Assembly: GCA_025175895.1 (NCBI GenBank)
Contig: CM045987.1
Coordinates: 34,188,113-34,252,112, forward strand
DNA length: 64,000 nt
Source: Wurfbainia villosa
Lineage: Eukaryota > Streptophyta > Magnoliopsida > Zingiberales > Zingiberaceae
Direction: 5' to 3'
The position numbers were made by a program, and so were the translations under genes. Numbering within the stretch: the first letter of the stretch is position 1; each line of letters opens with the position of its first letter. This document shows, piece by piece, positions 10,764-21,481 of the stretch. The notes under the pieces were generated by a model that saw only the letters and a program-made list of their open reading frames with translations, searched no databases and was not told where the DNA came from.

Positions 10764-12942
10764 TTACTCAACCAAGCACATTCCAAGTTCTCTTCTAAGT
10801 GATGAAAATTCTATCTCGGGGAGAGCCTTGGTAAATATGTCGGCTAGGTTGGACTTGGATTCAATGTAATTAAGCTCAATGTCCCCCTTAGCCACATGAT
10901 CTCTAATGAAGTGATGTTTCACTTCAATGTGCTTGGTCCTAGAGTTATGCACCGGATTTTTTTGTCAAGTTAATGGTGCTCACATTATCACAAAATACTT
11001 TCATGTTGGAGTAAGATAGCTCATAATCCTCTAGAGTATGTTTCATCCATAGTAGTTGAGCTACACAACCACCCATAGCCACATATTCGGCCTCGGTGGT
11101 AGATAAGGCAACACAAGGTTGCTTCCTACTACTCCAACTGACTAGGGAGGACCCAAGAAATTGGCATCCACCACTAGTACTCTTCCGATCCAATTTGCAA
11201 CCGGCATAATCGGAATCGGTGTACCCAATCAAATCAAACGACCTAGTCCTAGGATACCATAATCCTACATTTAGCGTGCCTTTAACATATCTTAAGATTC
11301 TCTTAACGACAACTAAATGAGATTCTTTAGCACATGATTGATACCTAGCACACATACCAACTGCAAATAATATGTCGGGTCTACTAGCGGTTAAGTACAA
11401 AAGGCTACCAATCATGCTCCTATAAAGTGTAAGATCTATTTGTTTTCCTTCATTATCACTATCTATTTTAGTATTGGTTGTCATTGGGGTTGAAACTACC
11501 TTAGCATTTTCCAAACCAAATTTCCTGATCATTTTCTTAGTATATTTGGTTTGATAAATGTAAATTCCTTCACTTGTTTGTTTAACTTGCAAACCTAGGA
11601 AGAAACTCAATTCCCCAACTAGACTCATTTCAAACTCTTTTTCCATGTTTTTAATAAAGTCTTGAAGGAGTTCATCATTTGTTGACCCAAAGATAATGTC
11701 ATCAACATATACTTGGGCTACAAAGATGTCCTTAGATGTTGACTTTATAAAGAGAGTTTGATCTATACTACCCCTTTTAAAATTCTTAGAAATTAAGAAA
11801 GATGATAATCTTTTATACCAAGCCCGGGGAGCTTGTTTCAACCCATATAAAGCTTTCCTAAGCTTGTATACATGGTTTGGGTAGTCCATATTTTCAAACC
11901 CGGGAGGTTGTTCTACATATACCTCTTCCTTAATAAACCCATTTAGGAATGCCGATTTAACATTCATTTGATGGAGTTTAAAACCCATATAGGAGGCATA
12001 CCCTAAAAGTATTCTAATGGACTCTAACCTAGCAACCGGGGCATATGTTTCATCATAGTCAAGTCCTTCAACTTGATTAAAACCCCTTGCAACTAATCTT
12101 GCTTTGTTTCTAGTGATATTTCCTTGGTCATCTAGTTTGTTCCTAAAACCCCATCTTGTAGTAATAATGGTGTTTTCACTTGGTCTAGGAACTAACTCCC
12201 ATACTTGGCTCCTTTCAAATTGAGCCAATTCATCTTGCATTGCTAAGATCCAATCTGGATCAAGTAATGCATCTTTAATTGTTTTGGGCTCAATTTGAGA
12301 AATTAGAGCTACATGACTAGTGGAATCTTTATGAAATGACCTAGTCCTAACTCCTTGAGATAATTCACCCACAATTTGATCTAAGGGGTGACTTTGATGA
12401 ACTCTTATGGTTCTAGAAGGTGTATTAAGTTGATTTTGATCATGATCAACCTCAATCCTATGTTCATCATCGGAATCATCCCTTACTCCCCCTTGATTCA
12501 ATCCTCCCCCTTGATCATTACCCCCTAAGGTTAAATCTTGAAATTGTTGGGTAATTTCTTGATTTTCATTATTAATATCATCATCAATAGGGGATTTCCT
12601 AGGGTATGTATTGGAAGTTTCATCAAATTGAATATTTGAAGATTCTTCAATCTTTTGAGTCCTTTTATTGTAAACTCTATATCCTACACTAGTGGATGAG
12701 TATCCAACTAGGATTCCCTCATCTGCTTTGGACTCAAACTTACTTAGGTTGTCTTTGGTATTTAAGATATAAATTTTACATCCAAAAACCTTAAAATAAT
12801 GAATTGTTGGAATTGTACCATTCCACAATTCAAATGGAGTTTTTCCTAAAAACCTATGAATCAATACCCTATTTTGGATATAGCAAGCGGTATTAACCGC
12901 TTCCGCCCACAAGTAGCTAGGTAAGGAGTATGCATTAAGCAT
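10764..12942 (-). pseudogene. Element A pol C-terminal half: reverse transcriptase and RNase H
   Basis: A 665-aa frame (12942-10945) begins in the C-terminal part of integrase (MLNAYSLPSYLWAEAV, TPFELW), then a spacer rich in Asp/Asn/Gln, then RT from about residue 245 (VWELVPRP) through the second catalytic motif YVDD (residues 412-415, 11709-11698). RNase H follows, with YTDSDYAGCKLDRKSTSG, SWSSRKQP and TEAEYVA. An extra A in a run of A near 10960 shifts the frame, and the last 62 residues (ADIFTKALP) lie in 10952-10764. In the first RT catalytic motif, normally a Met-Asp-Val-Lys sequence, this copy has Asn at residue 327 (codon 11962-11964). That removes a metal-binding Asp, so RT should be inactive even if the frames were whole. 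Confidence 0.93.
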
Positions 12943-14585
12943 TGTCCTAGCCCTTCTTGTAGGGCACGAATTTTCCTTTCCACAACCCCATTTTGTTGGG
13001 GTGTTCTAGGACAAGAAAACTCATGCTTGTACCCTTGTTCTAAGCAAAAGGTTGAAAAATTAGAATTCTCAAATTCTCCACCATGATCACTATGGATCCG
13101 GTTGATTTTGAGTTTTCTTTCATTTTCTACTCTTTTGCTAAATCCTATGATTATTCCTAAGGTTTCATCTTTATTTTTCAAGAAAAATACCCAAGTAAAC
13201 CTAGAGAAATCATCTACTATTACCAAGCAATATTTACTACCAATCATAGAGGGGGTACTATGGAAATCAAATAAATCCATATGTAATAATTCTAACGGTA
13301 GAGCGGTACTAAGTAAATTTTTACCTTTGTGTGATATTTTTGATTGTTTCCCTTCTTGGCATGCATCACACATCTTGTCCTTGAGAAATTTTACTTTGGG
13401 CAACCCTTTGACTAACTTCATTTTTGCTATTTTGGCTATGTTCTTCATGTTTATGTGTCCTAGCCTCCTATGCCAAAGCCAACTTTCTTCCTCTTTTGCA
13501 ATAAGACACTTAGTGGAAGCATTAGTAGCATAGGATAAATCAACATAATATATATTTGATTTCCGAAAACCTACTAACATGCAATCATTTTGAGTTTTGT
13601 GTCTTATAAAACATTTTGAGAAATCAAATTTAACATCAAAGTTTGCATCACATAGTTGACTTACACTAAGTAAATTAAATTTCATATTTTTAACTAATAG
13701 CACTTTATGAATGGCAAGATTGGGGGATACCTCAATTGTGCCCTTTCCTAGAATCTTAAGTTTGCCGCTATTACCAAATGAGACTTTTCCTTTGCTAGTG
13801 TGGTTGATAGTGGAGAATTTTCTCTCATCCCCGATCATATGCTTTGAGCACCCACTATCAACTATCCACAAGCTTGGTTCTTCTACCTCATCATCATCAC
13901 TTGATGATGATTCATCGCTTGAAGAGGAAGAAGACTCCTCGCTTGAGCTCCTAGCCTCTTCCTCCAATGCCATGAGGGCTAGATTCCGGGTGGCATGGCA
14001 AACTTCTTCATCGTCGAAAGACTCCTCCATGCTTAGAGTGTCCCATGTTTGTGCCACCATCGCCTCCTTCTTCTTCTTCTCCTTCTTTTCCTTCTTTTCC
14101 TTCTTTTCCTTCTTTTTCTTTTCCTTCTCCTCCTTTTTCTTTAGTTCCGGGCAATTTGGCTTTATATGCCCTTTCTTGTTGCAACCAAAACAAGTCACAT
14201 TAGAGGTAGAATTTGAATTATTTGAAGATTTACCTCTTGAGGATTGGAACATCCTCTTCACATCTTTCTTGGTGAGTCTCCTTGACTTCCCACCAAACTT
14301 CTTGACGTAATATGCCACCTCGCTTGCCGATAACTCATCTTCACTACTTGATGAGTCTTCCTCGGATTTGGATGAGGAGGACACTTCCTTCTTCTCCTTC
14401 TTCTTCTTCTCCTTCTTTCCTACATAAAGAGCTATACCCTTCTCTTTGGATGAAGTGTTAGCTTGTTCATGTAATTGAAATTCACAAAATAGCTCATCTA
14501 ACTTAACTAATGAAAGATCCCTAGAGATCTTATAGGCATCTACCATTGAAGCCCATAAGGTTGTCCTAGGGAAAGCTTGTAACAC
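12861..14585 (-). pseudogene. Element A gag C-terminus, protease and integrase
   Basis: A 574-aa open stretch. It holds the end of the capsid domain (residues 1-40), a Lys/Glu and Ser-rich linker, a zinc knuckle (C132, C135, H140, C145), a long Lys/Glu repeat, and an acidic Ser stretch. The aspartic protease motif IVDSGCSKHM follows at about 242-251 (catalytic Asp244). The integrase N-terminal zinc site is H373, H378, C407, C410. The integrase core has Asp438, Asp501 and Glu537, so its catalytic triad is present. A net one-base loss near 12962-12970 shifts the frame after GVVERK, and the real sequence continues in 12942-10945. The order PR-IN-RT is diagnostic of copia. Upstream, the in-frame stop at 14601 separates it from gag N-terminus. 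Confidence 0.94.
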
Positions 14586-14600
14586 ATACCTTACAAGGTC

Positions 14601-15082
14601 TTAGTTGTCGACCTTCTCACCTATAACATGTAGTCCGTTGACTACTTCCTTGAACCGACCGTGCATTTGACTCATTGTTTCGTTGGTCTTCATGGTGAAG
14701 CTTTGGAGTTGACCTATCAATAGGTCTCTTTTGGCTCTTCTAGTCTCCTTTGAACCTTCATTCAATTCGATGAGCTTCTCCCAAATCTCTTTTGCGGAGT
14801 TGAAAGGCCCGACTTTAGAAAGTTGCTCCTTGGATAGACCACATTGAAGTGTGGTCGTTGCTTTTGCATTGGATGTGCTTTCTTGGCCATCTCTCTTGTC
14901 CAATCTTTTGTTGGTAGTGGTGCTCCTAATTCGTAGACCAGCTTCTCGAAACCATCTATAACACTAAACCAATTCTCAATATCATTCATTAAGTAATACT
15001 CCATCCTACCTTTCCAATATCTGAAGTCGTTACCGTCGAAGAACGGAGGTCTCGCTGTGCTATACCCCTCTTGAAAAGCCAT
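14601..15082 (-). pseudogene. Element A gag N-terminus
   Basis: It starts at ATG 15082 with MAFQEGYSTARPPFFDG, 40 bp inside the primer binding site, the typical start for this Gag type (GNDFRYWKGRMEYYL motif, DUF4219/UBN2). A frameshift near residue 65 moves the sequence into the frame at 14903-14601 (NAKATTTLQCGLSKEQ, KEIWEKLIELNEG). That frame ends at an in-frame TAA (14601-14603), beyond which the same frame continues as 14585-12861. Two lesions therefore lie within the first 160 codons. Confidence 0.9.
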
Positions 15083-15121
15083 CTTTACTCCGGTTGATGG
15101 CTAGATCTTTCGATGCGATCC

Positions 15122-15134
15122 GGGCTCTGATACC
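15122..15134 (-). promoter_or_regulatory. Element A primer binding site
   Basis: The minus strand carries TGGTATCAGAGCC, complementary to initiator tRNA-Met, three bases inside the 5' LTR end. Confidence 0.9.
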
Positions 15135-15137
15135 ACT

Positions 15138-16270
15138 TGTTATGGATCTTTTGGAAGCTAGAGGGGGGTGAATAGCATTTTTCATTTCTACAAGAATAAT
15201 TAGCAGAAGCAAATAGAAATAATATAAGTAAAAACAAAATAACAATGCTAACAAAGCCTTTACGTGGTTCGGAAATAACCCTCCTACTCCACGGCGATCC
15301 TTAAGGTGGATCAACCCAAGCAATTCTACTAAGAAGCTCTCCTTTACAACAAAAACTCCTCTTCTTTACAAAGAATGAAATTTTAGCTTAGAGAGAGGAG
15401 GAGAGGATTTAAGATCACTTAGAAAGCTTGAAAACTCGTGGAGGCTTTGGAGAACAATCATAGAATAAGCATTAACCCCAAAAACCTCCACCAGCCCTCT
15501 TTTTATAGAGAGAAGGCTGATTTTCCCGTTGGAGCACGATCAGTCGACTGATGCACAGCATTAGTCGACTGCCGGCGAGATTAACGGCCTCTGAATAGCT
15601 GGATTCGTGAGATTTAGAGCCGTTTCGCCCAACGACATTCTCATCAGTCGACTGATCCTACATCGCACGGTGATAATGATCGATCCCGAGTGATCACAGC
15701 CGAGTCGAGTGGGACTCCATTCTCCGTACTGTTTTGTCTTGATCGGTCGATCCGCCATCGCTGTTGGCGATTGGATCGATTGCATCATCACGACTACCAT
15801 TGCCAAGGCGATCGATTGATAGTCGTGGTTTCACCGACTCGGCCGACCAGCCGATCGATACATCGATCGCCGATCGATACACATCAAGTATGAGTATTTC
15901 ATACTTGATTTCACCCCCTAGACCTAGACTCAACCTTCGAGCTTCTCCTTAAGCCTTGCGCTTCTAGGATTCCTCCGAGTCCGCGACTTGTTCATCCTTT
16001 GCGCCTTGCTTCCAAGGGCTTCCTTTGGTTTTGTCATGTCTTGGGTTTTTCTTTTCCAAAGCGTGCTTGGACTTTACGCAGCCAAGTCTACATGCTTGGA
16101 CTTACGCTGCCAAGACTTGCCTTTGGACTTCTCTTGCCAAGATTATACTTGGATTTTGCCTTTACTTGTCACTTAATCATGTTCACCATTAGATCACAAT
16201 TTGTTTCCTAACTTAGATGATTATCCAAACATCAAAACATATAAATGCTTGGGGCATTGTTGCACCAACA
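15138..16270 (-). repeat. Element A 5' LTR
   Basis: 1133 bp, pairing with 1991-3030 plus 9665-9769 (1145 bp). Flanks are near-identical, but 15650-15885, opposite the palindrome array, is strongly altered and enriched in CGATCGAT-like words. TATA CTCTATAAAAAG is on the minus strand at 15499-15510. The outer edge GTTGCACCAACA ends at 16270 and is followed by the TSD ACGGT. Confidence 0.94.
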
Positions 16271-16285
16271 ACGGTGTGCTCTTAC

Positions 16286-16317
16286 CAAGGAGATGAGGGC
16301 AAGGTCTTAGGGGCCAT
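16286..16317 (-). other. Candidate first exon of the Transposase_28-like gene
   Basis: The minus strand reads ATG at 16317, then ten further codons (MAPKTLPSSPW when joined), and a splice-donor-like GTAAGA at 16285-16280. On the other side of element A, 1990-1947 ends in a pyrimidine-rich stretch and TTAG, and joining to 1946 keeps the frame (DQFIDSS). The intron without element A would be about 54 nt, short for a plant, so this model is tentative. It would mean A landed in an intron. Confidence 0.35.
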
Positions 16318-16480
16318 AGGTATAGAACAAGGAAGAACACTTACTTAAAGGTTGAAGAAGGAGCATGTGCGAAAGAAGGGGCTAGGTCGATGAAACACTG
16401 CCGGAAAAAATCGCTGGAAAGGAGAAGTGGAGAAGACTAGATTGTTAGGCATGATAAGTTAGGCATAAAAGGGGAGGACA

Positions 16481-16493
16481 GAGATTTATATAG
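16481..16493 (-). promoter_or_regulatory. Candidate TATA box for the Transposase_28-like gene
   Basis: The minus strand reads CTATATAAATCTC about 165 nt upstream of the ATG at 16317. It is the only good TATA in this stretch in the right orientation. Confidence 0.45.
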
Positions 16494-17676
16494 GGTTTTG
16501 TGACTTTTCGACTACGTAAGAGAAAAAGAGAAGCAGGGCCCATGGGCCCATTAAGCCGCTTCGAGCATATGGAGTAGGGCCATGGGAAAAAAGTGAGTTT
16601 GAATCGGTGAGCAAAGGATGAGTTAGAGGTCTAATGCATTTAGAAAGTCAAGCTTATGACTTCGCTTGACTATTTTTGAGGGTTGACTAATGATACTGCT
16701 ATTACCTCTTTTTTGTGAATAAGATAAAATATCCATGCATGGGACGCTATCCGAACCAAGTAACTGGTTTGGCAAGGGAAGTGAGGTAGAATGGTTCGGG
16801 CATGACAGTCTGGGGTAATTGGAACGGGAGGACAGTTTATGGTAGTTGGCACGGCGGAGTGATCACGGAGATCATTTCGGTATGGGGCGGACAAGAATCG
16901 GCTCGGTCTAGCAGGTCCGGAAATGGTTCGGTGCAGGAAAAAGAGGAGTTGGTTCGGGCTACTGGGAAGAGCCTAATGGCTACGCTGCACGTGAGCGGTA
17001 GGGTTAGGTTAGTTTCGTCGAAGGCAAATGGCTGAAAGGGATGGGCTAGCATATTTTCCGAAATGTAGATAAGAAGTTGTTACACAATAAAAGAGGGCCC
17101 CCACATAATATTCTGAGGAGCCTTCGCTCCTTGTGTCTGTAACAGAATGATTCTCCAGATGGGCAAGGTGACCACGTGTACGACGAAGGAGGCTTGCGAT
17201 GCAACAACTAGCCAGAGGAAGAGGATAAAAGGGAGAAGCAGGGCAGGAGAAAAGGGATTCGAATTATTCCAACTAGCAAGAGACGAAGGCACATTCTGAA
17301 GGGGAGAGCAACCACATTGCCAGAGAAGGAGCTAAGGAGAGTAGTGAGCTCCATATTTCTTATACTGTTTCTTGTGTATTGACCTAATTGTAAAAGGTTT
17401 TCTCCTCCACCTCCAGAAGTTCTTTCCGCGAAAGAGGAAGTTCATAGTGAAAGTGCTTTGACACAGTAGCTGGTGGGAGAGCTCACCCCTGTGGAGTAGG
17501 AATCCTTATTCCGAACAACATTACATCATGTGTCTTTATTCGTTGCTTGCGTTGGCGTGCGATTCTCTTCTTCACGTTTCATTTTACTATTACGGTCGGA
17601 GAGAACCCCCTTAAGCTTCCTTCGTGCCCCACTGTGTTTAAAGGAAGTTAGTAGAGCTTCTTCCCCGTCACCGTAT

Positions 17677-17801
<125 letters not shown>

Positions 17802-17929
17802 CATCCAAAGGTACTTACTAACTACCATCATCATCAAGTAGCATTTAAATACAACAAACATACAAAAACATAAATATCGTATATGTCATAAGTCAGGTCG
17901 CTAGCATTTAAATACAATAAATATAGTAA

Positions 17930-19146
17930 AAAATAACCACCATCATCACCATCGTCATAAAAAAATACATCATCATTGTCTCCATGATAGGGATCAGGAG
18001 GAGGAGCAGAGCCAGAAGGAGGAAGTGGATTTGAGCTACATGTTAACTGATGATGTTGCATAATAAACATTTGTTGCCTTTGAAATTCGTTCATCTTTTT
18101 ATTTAAGTCTTGTACTTTCTGAGCGTTTTCTCTCGATTCAGTTTCCTTCTGCACTAGTAACTCTCTCAAATGATTAACCTCTTCGGTTAATTGAATTACT
18201 TGTGCTTTTGATGCTGGGGAGGATGATGAAGAAGCACCAGGGACTCTATAGGATCAGCTCAAAGAGCCGAGTCCAAGTATTCTTCCACTTTTCGGTCCTC
18301 TAGATGCTTCGAGCCATAAATTTATATTGCTAACAGATGGCTCAGATTCGACTGTATCATCGCTTGCACTCGAATTTCTTTGTGAAAGTTTATCGTATTT
18401 CTCCTATTGTGAAAGAAAAAAATTTAAATAGTAACATAAGAAATTAAAGTTTTACAATTACACACCTTTATTGTTCTAGCTCTTTCCCCACTCCATGTCT
18501 TATCCTTCTTTTGGAATGTACGAGTGAAAGTGTCTATAAATAATGGCTAAGTTTCCGTCTCCTTGGCCTAAACAAATTAAACAGTTAAAATTTATAAATT
18601 TGTGAGTATTAGATTACAAAATTATAATTTGAAAACACTCACCAATCGATGTCTATTCTCATCGATATTTATGGATCCTCCCGCATACGTGGCAGACATG
18701 ATGCCAGAATTACAATGCTGATTTTGCTTATTCTGTTCACTCCTCCATTTGCTTTTCTCAGATCCCCAATGTGCAACAATTTTATTCCAATTATCCTCCG
18801 TTATACAGTGTGGTTTCTTATTTCTAGTTTTCGATTGATTTACTATGTTTCTCATATGATCACCACACTTTTTCTTAAAAATCCTCCTAATCTCTAGTGT
18901 TTGACTCTCCTCCCAAGTAAATATCCGCTACAGTAGAGAAAAATAAAAATTGATAATATTAACTGCAATTTCATATACAAAATGATTTAAATAAGTTACC
19001 TTGAACTCATTCCACTGTAATACTTTTATTTCTTCCGGCGTGCTTGTATAAGTCATAGAAGCGCCACCCCAATGGTTATTCACTATTTTATTCACCTCAT
19101 GAATAACATGTACAGAATTTGTAAATCTAACATAAAATAAAAACAA
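17930..19146 (-). pseudogene. CACTA second gene, Transposase_24-like
   Basis: Apparent exons on the minus strand: about 19140-19001 (RFTNSVHVIHEVNKIVNNHW), 18927-18643 (KKCGDHMRNIVNQSKTRNKK, then HWGSEKSKWRSEQNKQNQH), 18568-18466 (TFQKKDKTWSGERARTIK) and 18404 to about 17930 (EKYDKLSQRN, coiled coil, proline-rich and Asp-rich tail). GT donors and AG acceptors are visible at each boundary (donors at 19000, 18642 and 18465). The middle exon matches the plant Ptta/En/Spm family (PF03004) core, in which Lys-rich stretches precede a conserved Gly-Ser-x-Ser-like segment. The protein likely binds DNA at element ends. In-frame stops (for example after AKETET in the 18568 exon and near 18255) indicate decay. 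Confidence 0.75.
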
Positions 19147-19702
19147 ACCCTATTATATACTTATAAAAATATATATTGTATTAAAAATTTAATATAAATA
19201 TTCTAAATCTTGAATACTTACGAATCTCCGCGCGGAGATATAAACTCTCTCGTATCTTCCCTCTCCACGAGTGATTGTTATACCGGGGAAGAAACATTAG
19301 CAGGTATATGCTAAGAATCAAAAGATCCTACAACTGGGGAAGAGATGGAGGGCACATTTCCTGCAAGAGCATCAGAATGTGAGAGGCTGAAGCAGAGGAA
19401 GACTGTGGTCTTTCTTCACTACTACGTCTATGACTGCCACGTCAAAAATAACAATCATGATTATTAGAAGAATATTACAGTAAAAAAAATGCATTTGCAT
19501 ATCAAATTTTTAATAAGAACAATATGAAAATATTATCATATTCATAGCAACTGGATGACCCTAAAAAAAAGAGTTCATTAGTATATCAAATATATGAAAT
19601 TTTGAATTACACAGTGAATTAAAACATAATTGGTACTCAATAAAAGGTTACCCACAATTAGAAATTGAAGTTTGCAATAAAATTTTTGGCCTGGTCATGC
19701 GT

Positions 19703-20401
19703 CTAATCATCATCGTCATCGTCATTGTCATCCTCATCCTCATCCTCATCCTTATCCTCATCCTCATAATTAAAATCCTCATCTTCATACTCATTCAATT
19801 CACTTGCATCAACGTCTATTACTACGCCATTGGGATCTCGTAATGTTAAAATATTATACTCTTCGATATAAAATGTATTGACAACTTCATCTTGTTGATA
19901 TGCTATGTCTTCCCAATGTTCCTCAATTTTATTACGTGCTTTTGTTTTACAAACAACCCACCAATCACTTTTGTCTCATCTCAAACTAGGATATTAAGCA
20001 TAAAATACTTTAATCGCTTGCTGTCCTAACACAAATGGTTCGTACCTCTTGTATATTTTTTTTGTAATTAATTTCAACCAAATTAAACTGTGGATGCACC
20101 CTCATGCCTTTGATAGGGTCAAACCAATGACACATAAATAAAATAACTCGCAAATTTGAGCCTGGGTATGCTACCTCTAAAATTTCATCTAGTAAGCCGT
20201 AAAATTCATTCCTTGCACCCCCATCAATAGATGACTAAACATGAACTTTCTATTCATTGTAGTTTTCCCAGTTCTATAATCTTGAGTATAAAAATTATAT
20301 CTGTTTATGAAATATGTCGGCCAAGTTTGTACCATTGAATTTGGACCCCATGACAGATGTTTTATTAGGTCTTGCTCAATGTGACCATGATTATCAAGAA
20401 C
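19703..20401 (-). pseudogene. CACTA transposase gene, C-terminal exon (DUF4216-like)
   Basis: After an AG acceptor at 20402 the frame reads VLDNHGHIEQDLIKHLSWGP, then EFYGLLDEILEVAYPGSNLR and MCHWFDPIKGMRVHPQFNLV (DUF4216 pattern). A frameshift in a run of A near 20062-20070 leads to YEPFVLGQQAIKVFYA and later DWWVVCKTKARNK. The end is a long Asp/Glu tail with a stop at 19703-19705. Several in-frame stops are present. DUF4216 is usual at the C-terminus of CACTA TNP2 proteins; its exact role is unknown. Confidence 0.85.
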
Positions 20402-20551
20402 CTAAAGTAAAATAAATGTGTTAAAGTCAAGATTTATCAAATTTATTATCATAGACTACTTACATAATTTTTGAACTATTATGCAAATTCTTCATCACAG
20501 AAATTATTAAACTCATGCTCCGGAAGCTCCGAATATAGAGTTTGAAAAATC

Positions 20552-21481
20552 CTACAATAAAATTAAATATAACATGAACAATAATTTATGATATATGAAA
20601 TGTATAATATAACTTTTATATACTGACTCGAAATACGATGTTACTTCTGGATAGTTCAATAAAATATATGTGTGGGTTGCTCGCCACTCCTGACCAGTTA
20701 AGTATCTACTTGTATAAGATCCACTTGGTCGACCAAGGTAGTTAAAAATTGAGAATGCCCTCAAATTTGGATCAACAGGACCCTCATTGTTTCCTCCTGC
20801 TTTCCGACTCTTGCATTCAACATGAGGTTCAAAATAATATGGTGCAAAAGTTGTAACTTCCTCCACAATATATGCATTAACAATAGAAGCTTCAACATAA
20901 GCCTTATTTTTCACTTTTTTTTTTCATGTGATAGAGGAATCTAAGAGTAATACAATAAAATTTATTAGAAAATAAATTATATTAAATTTGATCAAATGAA
21001 ATAACAATGAAAAAAAAGTAAAAAAAAATCACCTTTCAAACGTATACATCCATCGAAATTGAACAGGACCTCCAACTTTAGCCTCATATGGCAAGTGAAC
21101 CAAAAGATATTCCATTGAATCAAAAAATGCCGGTGGAAATATCTTTTCTAAGTTACACAAAATGATTGGAATGTCTCTCTCTAATGTCTCCATGTGTGAA
21201 TGACTCAGTACTGTCGAGCAGATATCAAGAAAGAAAATGCTTAATTCTATAATTGCACCCCAGACAAAATTTGGTAACAGTTCCTTCAAAGCAATAGGAA
21301 TTAATCTTTCCATGAATATATGACAGTCATGACTTTTAAAACCCATCAATTTGCATTCCTTCAAATCAACTCATCTACCAAGATTTGATACATAACCATC
21401 AGGAAATCTCAATGATTTCAACCATTCACAAACAATCTGTCTCTGATCTTTATTCAATGTATAAACTGCTTTCGATTTTAG
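20552..21481 (-). pseudogene. CACTA transposase gene, DUF4218 region
   Basis: From the C junction at 21481 the minus strand reads YTLNKDQRQIVCEWLKSLRF, then an in-frame TGA at the position of a usually conserved Cys. It continues with GFKSHDCHIFMERLIPIALK through KVGGPVQFRWMYTFER at 21029. An intron-like gap follows (donor GTGATT), then KNKAYVEASIVNAYIVEEVT and GRPSGSYTSRYLTGQEWRAT at about 20905-20610. These are the DUF4218 and linker motifs of plant TNP2 transposases. The upstream part of the protein lies at 55765 and beyond, displaced by element C. Confidence 0.92.

Larger units (their letters stand above)
1991..16270 (-). mobile_element. Element A: SIRE-like Ty1/copia LTR retrotransposon with element B nested in its 3' LTR
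   Basis: On the minus strand the element starts TGTTGGTGCAAC at 16270 and ends GATCCATAACA / GATCCCTAACA. It has a 5' LTR, a tRNA-iMet primer binding site, gag, PR, IN, RT and RNase H in copia order, then a purine tract and a 3' LTR. The 5-bp target duplication ACGGT is at 1986-1990 and 16271-16275, so this is one insertion. Without B (3031-9659) it is about 7.6 kb. RT and RNase H wording (FFLGLQ after a GEL motif, YVDDIIFGSTN) resembles the SIRE/Maximus lineage. Coding is broken by two frameshifts and a stop in gag/IN, one frameshift before the RNase H tail, and an altered RT catalytic residue, so this copy is dead as read. Confidence 0.95.

Noticed and set aside
13711..14310. 199-aa plus-strand frame opposite element A gag
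   Set aside because: Shadow of the Lys/Glu and Ser-rich coding on the minus strand (poly-Phe/Ser translation).
10764..15082. Endogenous pararetrovirus or retrovirus with envelope
   Set aside because: The domain order PR-IN-RT-RNase H with tRNA-iMet priming is copia. No envelope-like frame lies between RNase H and the 3' LTR.
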